A stretch of DNA of 64,000 bases, taken from assembly GCA_946554335.1 (NCBI GenBank), contig CAMNSA010000010.1, positions 1-64,000 of the forward strand, given 5' to 3'. This document shows positions 20,531-30,045 of the stretch, one piece after another. Source of the DNA: an uncultured Neglectibacter sp. GTDB lineage: Bacteria > Bacillota > Clostridia > Oscillospirales > Acutalibacteraceae. Both the position numbers and the translations under genes were made by a program. Each line of letters begins with the position of its first letter. Within the stretch, counting starts at the first letter, position 1. Under the pieces are notes generated by a model. That model made no database searches, was not told the DNA's origin, and saw nothing but the letters and a program-made list of their open reading frames with translations.

Positions 20531-21618
20531 TCTGCCACCCGCTCTAAGGGTTCCCTGCACTGGGTCAAAAAGTCCCGATAGCCGCAGAAGCCCGTGTGAT
20601 TATCAAACAGGCTCTCATACATTCTTGCACAGCCTCCGTGGCAGAAATTTTCATAGGGGCATCCCTTGCAGGCGCTCCTGTCCCCCTTCTCCCGGGAGAT
20701 GAATTCCCGGGCCTTTTGGGATTCCTTCAACTCCTTCACGGTGTTTTCCATAAAGCTTCCCAGCTTCCACCGGTCCAGCACATAAAAGTCGCAGGGATAG
20801 ACGCTGCCATCCGCCTCCACAACAAACTGGTTCTGGCAGTTTCCCGTCAGGCCGCAGGCGGTCACCCGGCGGTAGACGAGAAGGCCCAGCACATCGTCAA
20901 AAAACTTGACGCTCACATAATTCCCCCTAAGGAATTCCTCGCTCCAAAGGCGAAACAGCCGGATGTAGAAGGAGGCAAAGCGATTGGGGCTCAGGGCCCA
21001 GGGTTCCGGGGTCTCCTCCCCCAGCTCCCTGAGGCAGGGAATGAACTGCACGAAGGAAATCTTCTCCGAAAGGAGGAATTTCCACACCTGCTCGGGATGA
21101 CGCGCGGTGCTTTCCGTCAGCACCCACAAGATATTATAGGGAACCTTCGCCTGTTCCAGAAGGGCTTTGGCGCGCATCACCTTTTTCCAGGTTCCTTTGC
21201 CCTCCTGGTCTATTCGGTTCTCATCGTGAGACTGGGCGGGTCCGTCCAGGGAAAGCCCCACGAGAAAATGATGTTCCTTGAAAAAAGCGCACCATTTTTC
21301 GTCCAGCAGGATCCCGTTGGTCTGAATACCGTAATGGACCTGCACCCTCTTTTCCTGTTTCTTTACCCGCGCCGTGAAATCCTCAAAATAGGAAAGCCCC
21401 GCCACGGTGGGCTCGCCGCCCTGAAACAGGAAGGAGACCTCGTCTCCGTCTTTCAGCTCTTCGTAAACCCGCTGCACGAGCCGTTCGATCACATCCTTCT
21501 TCATCACTCCGTAGGAGGGAATCTGTCGGCGGCGGCTCACATCGGCGTAAAAGCAGTATCGACAGCCAAGATTACAAAGAGAGGACGCGGGTTTGATCAA
21601 AAATGAATAGCGGGCCAT
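20512..21618 (-). CDS. Anaerobic sulfatase-maturating enzyme, radical SAM/SPASM
   Basis: KPASSLCNLGCRYCFYADVS, FQGGEPTVAGLSYFEDF, C-terminal SPASM cysteines. Confidence 0.93.
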   Translation of the reverse strand: MARYSFLIKPASSLCNLGCRYCFYADVSRRRQIPSYGVMKKDVIERLVQRVYEELKDGDEVSFLFQGGEPTVAGLSYFEDFTARVKKQEKRVQVHYGIQTNGILLDEKWCAFFKEHHFLVGLSLDGPAQSHDENRIDQEGKGTWKKVMRAKALLEQAKVPYNILWVLTESTARHPEQVWKFLLSEKISFVQFIPCLRELGEETPEPWALSPNRFASFYIRLFRLWSEEFLRGNYVSVKFFDDVLGLLVYRRVTACGLTGNCQNQFVVEADGSVYPCDFYVLDRWKLGSFMENTVKELKESQKAREFISREKGDRSACKGCPYENFCHGGCARMYESLFDNHTGFCGYRDFLTQCREPLERVAEVVVRY

Positions 21619-21691
21619 TTTCCTCCCCTTCCCTTTCTCCCGGCATGTTCACCGGCTCTTTTCCTCTATTCTATTCCATTTTTGCCTGAAA

Positions 21692-21720
21692 CACAAGGGA
21701 ACCTTTCCCTTGTGCTTTTT
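21692..21720 (+). terminator. Hairpin CACAAGGGAA-CCT-TTCCCTTGTG followed by CTTTTT
   Basis: Perfect 10-bp stem; also overlaps a possible promoter TTGTGC-N17-TAAAAT. Confidence 0.5.
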
Positions 21721-21775
21721 CCCTTTATCTGATAAAATCTTGAAAAGAGAGTTTCCATGTGTGGGAGGAAAGCCT

Positions 21776-22834
21776 ATGCCGATCAAAATCATCAGAGAGT
21801 CCCTTGCCGGGAGACGGATCCTGTTAGTCAGCGATATCCACGGGAATTTTCCCCTGTTTCGGGAGCTGCTTGAAAAGATGGAATATCAAGCGGGGCAGGA
21901 CGCGCTGGTGATCCTGGGGGATCTGATCGAAAAGGGAAGAGAGAACCTCAAGACCCTGCGCTTTGTGATGGAGCTTCAAAAGAAACCCTTTGTCTATGTG
22001 CTTCGAGGCAACTGCGATCAGCCCGGAGAGGATGAAGACCGCCTGCTGCAATATCTCACCTGGTTTAAAGAACGCACTCTGTTCGGGGAGATGGCAAAAG
22101 AGCTGGGCGTCTCCCTGCCCCAGAAAAAAGAGGAGCTTGCCGCTTTTCAGGCAAGGCTCCGGGACGCCTTTCCAAAGGAGCTCTCTTTTCTTCAAGCCCT
22201 TCCCCATATTCTGGAAACGCCTGATTATCTCTTCGCCCATGCAGGCCTTTCGGGAGAAGCGCTTTCGGAGGAATCACCCGATTTTGTACTGTCCACTCCC
22301 CTTTTCGGCAAGCTGCCGGGAAAAGCCTTCCCAAAGCTTCTGGTGGTGGGCCACTATCCCACGGCCAACTACCGGGAAAACTGCCTGGATAACTCCCCCT
22401 ATTACAACGAGCAGCGCAATGTGCTGTCCATCGACGGGGGCAATGTGGTAAAAACAGCCGGAGAATTAAACGGCGTGATCCTGGAAAACAGCCGGGAAGG
22501 ATTTTCGTGGACCTATACCGACTCGTATCAAAAAATCGCGGCTCCCTGCGCGGGGGAGGCTGCTCCCGGCATTGCCGTCATGTGGCCGAACCACCAGGTA
22601 GAGCCTATCTCCCGAGGGGAGGAGTTCTCCCAGTGCCGCGTGAAAGCTTCCGGCACTCTTGTGGAGATCCCCAACGATCTGCTGTTTCAGCGGGAGGGGA
22701 ACTGGTTCTGCCTGGATATGACAAACTGCTGTCTCGCTGTCAAAAAAGGAGAAACGGTAAGCCTTATCAAGGAGTACAGCGACCGGCTGATGATCCTGAA
22801 GGACGGAAAGGTGGGCTTTCTCTTTAAGGCTTGA
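21776..22834 (+). CDS. Calcineurin-like metallophosphoesterase
   Basis: ILLVSDIHGNFPLFRELL, VILGDLIEKG, LRGNCDQ, VVGHYPT. Confidence 0.88.
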   Translation: MPIKIIRESLAGRRILLVSDIHGNFPLFRELLEKMEYQAGQDALVILGDLIEKGRENLKTLRFVMELQKKPFVYVLRGNCDQPGEDEDRLLQYLTWFKERTLFGEMAKELGVSLPQKKEELAAFQARLRDAFPKELSFLQALPHILETPDYLFAHAGLSGEALSEESPDFVLSTPLFGKLPGKAFPKLLVVGHYPTANYRENCLDNSPYYNEQRNVLSIDGGNVVKTAGELNGVILENSREGFSWTYTDSYQKIAAPCAGEAAPGIAVMWPNHQVEPISRGEEFSQCRVKASGTLVEIPNDLLFQREGNWFCLDMTNCCLAVKKGETVSLIKEYSDRLMILKDGKVGFLFKA

Positions 22835-22898
22835 TCCAGCCGATAAGCTCACATGGAAGCCTTACCTCAATTTTTCGAAAAGAAAACAGGAATTCTTC

Positions 22899-22927
22899 TT
22901 GATTTTCGTTTTAAAAAGTGTTAAGAT
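22899..22927 (+). promoter_or_regulatory. Promoter TTGATT-N17-TAAGAT upstream of hyd operon
   Basis: -35 22899-22904, -10 22922-22927. Confidence 0.6.
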
Positions 22928-23008
22928 AAAACCGTATCCTGACGCCAAAAACCATGTTTGAGGGGAAAGGTTCGGCAAAAGTGCTCTTCTGTTTCAAAAG
23001 AGTTTGTT

Positions 23009-23040
23009 CCGCCGTGCCTTTTCGGGCATGGCGGTTTTTG
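23009..23040 (+). terminator. Terminator-like hairpin in leader between promoter and first hyd-operon gene
   Basis: CCGCCGTGCC-TTTTCG-GGCATGGCGG then TTTTTG; 10-bp stem with one G-U. Confidence 0.75.
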
Positions 23041-23074
23041 TTTCGGTGGGAAATATTTTCAAAGGAGACAGAAG

Positions 23075-23326
23075 ATGGACACACGCATCGCCGTCATCGG
23101 CATTGTAGTGGAACAGGCGGATTCCGTGGAGGCCTTAAACGAGATCCTTCACGAGTACCGGGACTATATCATCGGCCGGATGGGGATCCCCTACCGTCAG
23201 AAAAACCTGAGCATTATCAGCATCGCGGTGGACGCTCCACAGGACATGATCTCCGCCCTTTCCGGAAAGGTGGGCAAGCTGCCCGGCGTGTCCTCCAAAA
23301 CGGCTTACTCCGCGGTGAAATCATGA
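23075..23326 (+). CDS. TM1266-family iron-only hydrogenase system putative regulator (ACT-like)
   Basis: MDTRIAVIGIVVEQADSVEALNEILHEYRDYIIGRMGIPYRQKNLSIISIAVDAPQDMISALSGKVGKLPGVSSKTAYS. Confidence 0.88.
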   Translation: MDTRIAVIGIVVEQADSVEALNEILHEYRDYIIGRMGIPYRQKNLSIISIAVDAPQDMISALSGKVGKLPGVSSKTAYSAVKS

Positions 23327-24375
23327 AAAAGCAGTGGGAGCTGTGCGAAAAGCTTTCTGAAACACACGACCTCAATGAGGAAGAGCTTTTGTCTCTGCTT
23401 ACCGGGCGTACTCCTGAAACGGACGAGTATTTGCGGGAAAGGGCCTGCGAGGAATGTCTTGCCCACTACGGGGATCAGGTTTTTCTCCGGGGGCTCATCG
23501 AGTTTACCAACTTCTGCAAAAATGACTGCCTGTACTGCGGAATCCGAAAGGGAAATTCCTCTATAAAGCGGTATCGCCTTACAGAGGGAGAGATCCTTTC
23601 CTGCGGGGAGTACGGTTACGAGCTGGGTTTTCGTACCTTTGTCCTCCAAGGCGGCGAGGACCCCTATTTTTCAGACGACCGCCTGTGCCGGATCGTATCC
23701 TCCCTGAAAAGCCGGTTTCCGGAGTGCGCCGTCACCCTCTCTGTGGGAGAGCGCACAAAAGAAAGCTACCAAAAGCTTTTTCAGGCGGGGGCTGACCGGT
23801 ATCTGCTGCGCCATGAAACGGCGGACTGCGCTCATTACCGAAGACTGCATCCCCCTGAGATGAGCTTTGAAAACAGGATGGAGTGCCTGAGGAACCTCAG
23901 GGAGATCGGCTTTCAAACCGGCTGCGGCTTTATGGTGGGCTCTCCCTTCCAAACGCCGGAGGCCCTCGTAAAGGACCTGCGGTTTTTAAAGGCTTTTCAG
24001 CCCCATATGGTGGGCATCGGCCCTTTTCTCCCCCATAAGGACACCCCCTTCCGGGATTTTCCCAAGGGTTCAGGAGAATTGACGGTCTTTTTGCTGTCTG
24101 TGATCCGTCTGCTTTTGCCACGGGTACTGCTGCCCGCTACAACGGCTCTCGCCACCTTACTTCCGGAAGGAAGGGAGCTTGGGATCTTACACGGGGCGAA
24201 CGTGGTGATGCCCAATCTCTCGCCGGATGACGCTAAGGAAAACTACACCCTCTATGACCACAAGCTGTCCTCCGGGCAGGAGGCGGCACAGGGGCTCATA
24301 GAACTGAAAGAAAGTCTTCAAAAAATTGGCAGAACCGCCACCGGCATGAGGGGCGACAGCCTCATGGACCTCTGA
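23323..24375 (+). CDS. hydE: [FeFe] hydrogenase H-cluster radical SAM maturase HydE
   Basis: EFTNFCKNDCLYCGIRKGN, LQGGEDPYFSDD; ATGA overlap with upstream gene. Confidence 0.95.
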   Translation: MKKQWELCEKLSETHDLNEEELLSLLTGRTPETDEYLRERACEECLAHYGDQVFLRGLIEFTNFCKNDCLYCGIRKGNSSIKRYRLTEGEILSCGEYGYELGFRTFVLQGGEDPYFSDDRLCRIVSSLKSRFPECAVTLSVGERTKESYQKLFQAGADRYLLRHETADCAHYRRLHPPEMSFENRMECLRNLREIGFQTGCGFMVGSPFQTPEALVKDLRFLKAFQPHMVGIGPFLPHKDTPFRDFPKGSGELTVFLLSVIRLLLPRVLLPATTALATLLPEGRELGILHGANVVMPNLSPDDAKENYTLYDHKLSSGQEAAQGLIELKESLQKIGRTATGMRGDSLMDL

Positions 24376-24449
24376 GCGTTTCAAAAATATAAAACCGCCT
24401 GTGTTTTCACAGGCCTGACGGGAAAGAAGCTTCTGACCCAAAAGAAAGG

Positions 24450-25877
24450 ATGAGAAAAATGTACGATCCCAAATCCATGAAAGCGGAGGAATTCATCTCT
24501 CACGAGGAGATCCTCAGCACGCTGCAATATGCAGAGGAAAACAAAAACAATTTGGCTCTGGTGGACGAAGTCCTCCAAAAGGCTGAGAAGAGGAAAGGCC
24601 TGACCCATCGGGAGGCCTCTCTGCTTCTCGCCTGTGAGGACCCGGAAAGGCTTCAAAGGCTTTATGCTCTGGCGCGGCAGATCAAAGAGGATTTCTACGG
24701 CAACCGTATCGTCATGTTTGCTCCCCTCTACCTTTCCAACTACTGCGTCAACGGCTGCGTCTACTGTCCGTATCATTTGAAAAATAAGCATATCGCAAGA
24801 AAAAAGCTGACACAGGAGGAGATCGTCCGGGAGGTCACCGCCCTGCAGGACATGGGGCACAAGCGTCTGGCCATTGAAGCGGGAGAGGACCCCGTCAATA
24901 ACCCCATCGAATATATTCTGGAATGTATCCACACCATCTACTCCATCAAGCACAAAAACGGGGCTATCCGCCGGGTCAATGTGAATATCGCGGCCACCAC
25001 CGTGGAAAATTACCGAAAGCTCAAAGAGGCGGGCATCGGCACCTATATCCTCTTCCAGGAAACCTACCACAAGGAAAGCTATGAAAGCCTGCACCCCACC
25101 GGCCCCAAGCACAATTACGCCTACCACACCGAGGCGATGGACCGGGCCATGGAGGGCGGGATCGACGACGTGGGCCTTGGGGTGCTGTTCGGGCTGGAGC
25201 TTTACAAGTATGAGTTTGCCGGGCTTCTGATGCACGCGGAGCATCTGGAGGCCGTTCACGGCGTGGGCCCCCACACCATCAGCGTTCCCCGTCTCAAGCG
25301 GGCGGACGACATCGACCCTGACGCCTTTGACAACGGCATCGACGACGAGATCTTTGCAAAGCTCTGCGCCTGTATCCGGGTAGCGGTACCCTATACCGGG
25401 ATGATCATCTCCACCAGAGAGAGCAAGGCTGTCCGGGAGAAGGTACTGCCTTTGGGCGTCTCTCAAATCAGCGGCGCCTCCCGCACCAGCGTGGGCGGCT
25501 ACTGCGAGCCGGAGCCGGAGGAAGAAAACTCCCAGCAGTTTGATGTCAGCGACAAGCGCACGCTGGACGAGGTGGTGCGCTGGCTCATGGAGCTCGGGTA
25601 TATCCCCAGCTTCTGCACGGCCTGCTACCGGGAGGGACGCACCGGAGACCGGTTCATGACGCTGCTGAAAAACGGCCAGATCTTAAACTGCTGCCATCCC
25701 AACGCCCTGATGACCTTAAAGGAGTTCCTGATGGATTACGCCTCCCCGGAAACAAAAAGGCTGGGAGAGGAGATGATCTCCCGAGAGCTTGAAAAGATCC
25801 CGGGGGAAAAGGTAAAGCAGATCGCCAAGGAACGGTTGGAAAAAATCGAAAACGGGATCCGGGATTTCCGGTTCTGA
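24450..25877 (+). CDS. hydG: [FeFe] hydrogenase H-cluster radical SAM maturase HydG
   Basis: LYLSNYCVNGCVYCPYHLKNKHIARKKLTQEEI, EAGEDPVNNPIEYILECI. Confidence 0.95.
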   Translation: MRKMYDPKSMKAEEFISHEEILSTLQYAEENKNNLALVDEVLQKAEKRKGLTHREASLLLACEDPERLQRLYALARQIKEDFYGNRIVMFAPLYLSNYCVNGCVYCPYHLKNKHIARKKLTQEEIVREVTALQDMGHKRLAIEAGEDPVNNPIEYILECIHTIYSIKHKNGAIRRVNVNIAATTVENYRKLKEAGIGTYILFQETYHKESYESLHPTGPKHNYAYHTEAMDRAMEGGIDDVGLGVLFGLELYKYEFAGLLMHAEHLEAVHGVGPHTISVPRLKRADDIDPDAFDNGIDDEIFAKLCACIRVAVPYTGMIISTRESKAVREKVLPLGVSQISGASRTSVGGYCEPEPEEENSQQFDVSDKRTLDEVVRWLMELGYIPSFCTACYREGRTGDRFMTLLKNGQILNCCHPNALMTLKEFLMDYASPETKRLGEEMISRELEKIPGEKVKQIAKERLEKIENGIRDFRF

Positions 25878-25899
25878 TCACTGAAAGGAGGAGTTTTTC

Positions 25900-27099
25900 A
25901 TGGGACTTCAGGAGACCCCCAGCGGGGAGCGGGTGCATATCGCCTTTTTCGGCAGGCGAAACGCGGGAAAATCCAGCCTGGTAAACGCCGTGACCGGTCA
26001 GGCTCTTTCCGTGGTGTCCGATATCAAGGGCACCACCACGGACCCGGTGTACAAGGCCATGGAGCTGCTGCCCCTGGGGCCCGTGGTCATCATAGACACC
26101 CCCGGCTTTGACGACGAGGGAGAGCTGGGCGCTCTGCGGGTGCAAAAGGCGAAGGAAGCTCTCAGCCGGACCGACTGCGCCGTGCTGGTCATAGACGCGA
26201 AGGAAGGGAAAACAGCTGCCGACGAAGCGCTTCTCGCCCTTTTTCAGGAGAGAGGGATCCCCTACCTTGTGGCCTACAATAAAAGCGATCTGGTTTCCAA
26301 AGAAAGCTGCGGGGAAAACGAGATCGCCGTCAGCGCGCTAAGGGGCGACCATATTTTTGAACTCAAGGAGCGCATTGCAAGGCTCACGGGAGAAAAGGAA
26401 AACCCCAGAAGACTTTTGGGAGACCTTTTGAGCCCCGGAGACACGGTGGTGCTGGTGACCCCCATCGACAGCGCCGCCCCCAAGGGCAGGCTGATCCTGC
26501 CCCAGCAGCAGGCGATCCGGGATATTCTGGATTCGGATTGCGCCGCCTTTGTCACCAAGGAGAACGGCCTCAAGGAGACACTTTCCAAGCTTTCCTCCCC
26601 GCCGCGGATGGTGGTGACGGACAGTCAGGCCTTCGCAAAGGTAAACGCAGACACCCCAAAGGAGATCCCCCTGACCTCCTTCTCCATTCTCATGGCCCGC
26701 TACAAGGGCTTTTTGGAGGAGGCCGTCAAGGGGGCCGCCGCCTTAAACACCCTTTCAGACGGCGACCGTGTGCTGATTGCGGAGGGCTGTACACATCACA
26801 GGCAATGCGGGGACATCGGCACGGTGAAGCTTCCCAAATGGCTTTCGGAATATACCGGGAAAGCCCTTTCCCTCACCCATGTTTCCGGCCGGGAATTTCC
26901 GGAGGACCTCTCTCCCTACCGGCTGGTGATCCACTGCGGAGGCTGTATGCTCACAGAGCAGGAAATGAAATTCCGGGAAAGCTGCGCGAAAAGGGCGGAC
27001 ATTCCCTTCACCAATTATGGGGTAGCCATCGCCCAGATGAAAGGGATCCTGAAACGAAGCCTTTCTCTTTTCCCAAAGCTTGCCGGGATGCTCCCGTAA
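25900..27099 (+). CDS. hydF: [FeFe] hydrogenase H-cluster maturation GTPase HydF
   Basis: IAFFGRRNAGKSSLVNAVTGQ, DTPGFDDEGELG, C-terminal CTHHRQCGDIG and HCGGCML cluster ligands. Confidence 0.95.
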   Translation: MGLQETPSGERVHIAFFGRRNAGKSSLVNAVTGQALSVVSDIKGTTTDPVYKAMELLPLGPVVIIDTPGFDDEGELGALRVQKAKEALSRTDCAVLVIDAKEGKTAADEALLALFQERGIPYLVAYNKSDLVSKESCGENEIAVSALRGDHIFELKERIARLTGEKENPRRLLGDLLSPGDTVVLVTPIDSAAPKGRLILPQQQAIRDILDSDCAAFVTKENGLKETLSKLSSPPRMVVTDSQAFAKVNADTPKEIPLTSFSILMARYKGFLEEAVKGAAALNTLSDGDRVLIAEGCTHHRQCGDIGTVKLPKWLSEYTGKALSLTHVSGREFPEDLSPYRLVIHCGGCMLTEQEMKFRESCAKRADIPFTNYGVAIAQMKGILKRSLSLFPKLAGMLP

Positions 27100-27117
27100 A
27101 AGCTCGACTCCGTCAAA

Positions 27118-27164
27118 AGAACCAGCCCTGCAATCGGTTTCCTGCTGCAGGGCTGGTTCTTTTC
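27118..27164 (+). terminator. Rho-independent terminator after hydF
   Basis: AGAACCAGCCCTGCA ... TGCAGGGCTGGTTCT TTTCC. Confidence 0.9.
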
Positions 27165-27230
27165 CATTTTAGAATATGCTTCACGGCTCAGGGGTTCTTC
27201 CTAAGGACAAAGGCTACGCCTTTGTCCTTT

Positions 27231-27911
27231 TTACCAACTCAGCTCCCGGAACAGGCTGTCTCTTCTCACCAGTCGGTTTTCATCCGAGTGGATATAGTCG
27301 TCCTCCGGCAGATAGGAAAAGTCCTGCAGGATGTAATCCGCGGCGCTCATTCCGCCTTTAGGACCGTCGGTCACAAAGTTCCGGAAGGTAAAGCCCTCGG
27401 GGCGCAGCTCATTGAAGGAAACCTTCAGCATATTATGTATTGCCGCCTGGGCCATATGCCAGGCAAAGTCGTCCTTATCCTCACAGAACCCGATGCCCGC
27501 GCTTGTCCTGGAGAGGAAAGCGATCCGTTTGCCTTCACTCTTTTTCATCAGGGGCAGGAAAGCGGTGAGAATCCGCTCCATTCCCACTGTACCCAGGTCT
27601 ACGGCTTTGGCAAGCTCTTCATAGTCCCGGCCGCTGCCCACCGGCTTGTCCTCCAAATGATGGGCGCTTTCCAGCACCAAAATGTCCAGCGCGCCCTCCT
27701 TCTCCTCTACCGCCTTCGCGGCGCTCTGGGCGCTGGCGCGATCCGCAAGGTCAATGCTCAAAAGGCTGATTCCCTCTTTTTCTCCCGCCTCGTGAGATGC
27801 GCCGTCCGTATAAGCTCCGTACACCTGATAGCCCGCCTTATTTAGCTGCTGTGCAGTCTCCCAGGCGTCCTGCTCCTGGATGGACGCGATAAACGCAACC
27901 TTTTTACTCAT
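27231..27911 (-). CDS. SDR-fold protein with degenerate motifs
   Basis: Similar layout to the neighbouring SDR (FNELRPEGFTFRNF) but no TGxxxGxG or YxxxK. Confidence 0.75.
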   Translation of the reverse strand: MSKKVAFIASIQEQDAWETAQQLNKAGYQVYGAYTDGASHEAGEKEGISLLSIDLADRASAQSAAKAVEEKEGALDILVLESAHHLEDKPVGSGRDYEELAKAVDLGTVGMERILTAFLPLMKKSEGKRIAFLSRTSAGIGFCEDKDDFAWHMAQAAIHNMLKVSFNELRPEGFTFRNFVTDGPKGGMSAADYILQDFSYLPEDDYIHSDENRLVRRDSLFRELSW

Positions 27912-27958
27912 GATGATCTCCTTTCACAGCTGTCCGCTGAAATACTCGTTTTTTTGGC

Positions 27959-28657
27959 TTAGAAAGGCCAGGCCTGGTTTTCCACATCGGTCATCACCAG
28001 GGCGTCCTCCCAATCTCTGTGTCCTGTAAACTGCTTAAAAGCGGGCATAGCCGCCTGCTCCGGCTCATACTTTCCGCGGGTGCTTTTCACATCGCCGCCC
28101 ATATAGGAATTCACCCATCCCGGATGATACAGCCGGAAGCTGTAGCCCTTGGGACGAAGCTCGTTGAACATCAGCTTGACCGCCATATTCAAAGCGGATT
28201 TGGACATGGGATAATAGGGCGCTTCACCCTTGCGGTGGGCTACCGTGATGCTGCCTGCCTCAGAGGATACGAAGCACAGCCGCTTTTCCCCCTTCTGCAT
28301 CAGGGGCAGGAAAGCCTCTACCATGCGCATGGCGCCCACGGCGTTCACATTGACGATCTGCCGAAAGGCCTCTTCTCCCTCACCCCGGGAAATTCCCGCG
28401 CAGTTGACCAGCACATCCACGGTATCCGTCTTCTGAGAAACGGTCTTTGCCGCCTCCTGTACGGACTGCGTGGACCCCACATTCAGAGGGATCAGCTCCA
28501 CCGTTTCGGGAAACTGCTTCTTGAGCTCATCCAGCTCCTTCCAGTAATCCAGAAATTTTCCGGCGAATACCCGCCAGCCATTCTCTGCGAAAATACGGCT
28601 CAGGGCAAAGCCTACGCCTCTGTCGGCCCCTGTGATAAACACTGTTTTCATTGACAT
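27959..28657 (-). CDS. Short-chain dehydrogenase/reductase
   Basis: VFITGADRGVGFALSRIF, LVNCAGISRG, YYPMSKSALNM; start after GGATGGAGC. Confidence 0.9.
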   Translation of the reverse strand: MSMKTVFITGADRGVGFALSRIFAENGWRVFAGKFLDYWKELDELKKQFPETVELIPLNVGSTQSVQEAAKTVSQKTDTVDVLVNCAGISRGEGEEAFRQIVNVNAVGAMRMVEAFLPLMQKGEKRLCFVSSEAGSITVAHRKGEAPYYPMSKSALNMAVKLMFNELRPKGYSFRLYHPGWVNSYMGGDVKSTRGKYEPEQAAMPAFKQFTGHRDWEDALVMTDVENQAWPF

Positions 28658-29691
28658 GCTCCATCCTTTCTTTCTCTCAAGGCCTGTTCCAGCTTCTCTG
28701 CCAGCTGCCGGAAGGACAGACCGTTTACTGCCTCGATTCGCTTGATATCCTCCTCCGGGAAACCCTCCGGACCGGAAACCGCGCCGCAGATCCCGCAGGC
28801 GATGGCGCCGATGGTATCCGTATCGCCGCCCACATTGGCGCACAGCCTTCCGCAGCGTGCCGGGTCTCCCTGAGAAAAGCAGGCCAGAGCCATGGCGGCT
28901 GCCGCCGTTTCAGAGCTGGAAAGCCCGGTGCCCAGGTCATAAAACACATAGTCAAGCACCCGATCTTCCAAATAGCCCTTCGCCTCGGCCTCCTCTATAT
29001 AGGTCCGTGCCCGAAAAAGAGCGTGCTCCACATTTGCCCCTGCCACATAATAGCCCATACCGTCCCCCAGCCGGGCCGCCGAAAGCGCCAGCTCCCACAT
29101 GCGCTCCCAAGAGGCGTTTTCATACACCGCCCCGGAAACCGCGGCTGCCAGGGCTGCAGCGGCGGAAATGGCCAGATTCGTATTGTGAGTGGGCAGGCAC
29201 AAAAGCCGTACCTGCTCCACCAGAGCCTCTAAGGGGGCGGGAGGATTCACCAGCCCGATGGGCAGGATCTTCATGGCCGCCCCATTGGTGGAGCCGGCCT
29301 TTCCTGTCTCGGTCACCGAAACGCCCTGTTCCATCAGCTCCAGTGCTTTGCGGGTGCTGGGGCCGATGACGGAGGCCGTCTTTTCCGCCCCTGCCCACTC
29401 TCTTAACAGGCGGACAAAGGCTTCCACCTCCACCTTCCCGCCATGCTTCCACAGAAGCTCTACCACCAGCTGGGTGTTTTCCGTATCGTCCGTGACCTCT
29501 CCCGCCTTTAAAGAGCGCTTGATCTCCCCTTTTTCACTAGAGAGAAGTCCTTCGATCACGCCAAAGCGCTTCCTGATGCTCTCACGGCGCATCATCTCCG
29601 AGGGCATCCCCATGGCGTCTCCATAGGCGATCCCCATCAGGGCCCCCAGCCTTCTTTGCGCAGGACAAAGCGCTGGCTCTTCCTGTTTCAT
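28648..29691 (-). CDS. ADP-ribosylglycohydrolase family protein
   Basis: RRLGALMGIAYGDAMGMPSE, VTDDTENTQLV, VGGDTDTIGAIACGI. Confidence 0.92.
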   Translation of the reverse strand: MKQEEPALCPAQRRLGALMGIAYGDAMGMPSEMMRRESIRKRFGVIEGLLSSEKGEIKRSLKAGEVTDDTENTQLVVELLWKHGGKVEVEAFVRLLREWAGAEKTASVIGPSTRKALELMEQGVSVTETGKAGSTNGAAMKILPIGLVNPPAPLEALVEQVRLLCLPTHNTNLAISAAAALAAAVSGAVYENASWERMWELALSAARLGDGMGYYVAGANVEHALFRARTYIEEAEAKGYLEDRVLDYVFYDLGTGLSSSETAAAAMALACFSQGDPARCGRLCANVGGDTDTIGAIACGICGAVSGPEGFPEEDIKRIEAVNGLSFRQLAEKLEQALRERKDGACQ

Positions 29692-29725
29692 GCTCACGAT
29701 CTCCTCCCATCCTTTCAGGTCTGTC

Positions 29726-30031
29726 TCACTTTTCGATCTCCATTTCCAGAAGGGCAAAGCCCAGCGTCTTTCCGTGCATGTCCACCGCTAAAGACCGGGT
29801 CACCCCTCCCCCTAAGGCGTTCTCCATCACGAAGTTAAAGGCGTGCAGCTTCGGCAGCTCGTAGCGGGTCACCTCTCCCTGAACGATCCCGGAGAAATGC
29901 TCCTTAACACGCTTTGCGGTCGCCTCGCGCTTTAAAAGCTCATAATCCTTTTCCTCAAAGGGGATCAGAGAGATAACGGAGATATTCCCCTTGTCTCCTG
30001 TACGGGAATGTGCAAGCTCATATAATTTCAT
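29726..30031 (-). CDS. AtuA C-terminal-like domain protein
   Basis: MKLYELAHSRTGDKGNISVISLIPF...NFVMENALGGGVTRSLAVDMHGKTLG. Confidence 0.85.
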   Translation of the reverse strand: MKLYELAHSRTGDKGNISVISLIPFEEKDYELLKREATAKRVKEHFSGIVQGEVTRYELPKLHAFNFVMENALGGGVTRSLAVDMHGKTLGFALLEMEIEK

Positions 30032-30045
30032 GGATTTTCCCTCCT

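Noticed and set aside
24381-25466. 361-aa minus-strand ORF
   Set aside because: Antisense shadow of hydG.
26538-27845. 435-aa plus-strand ORF overlapping hydF and the SDR gene
   Set aside because: Out-of-frame with hydF and crosses the terminator after hydF; no domain similarity seen.
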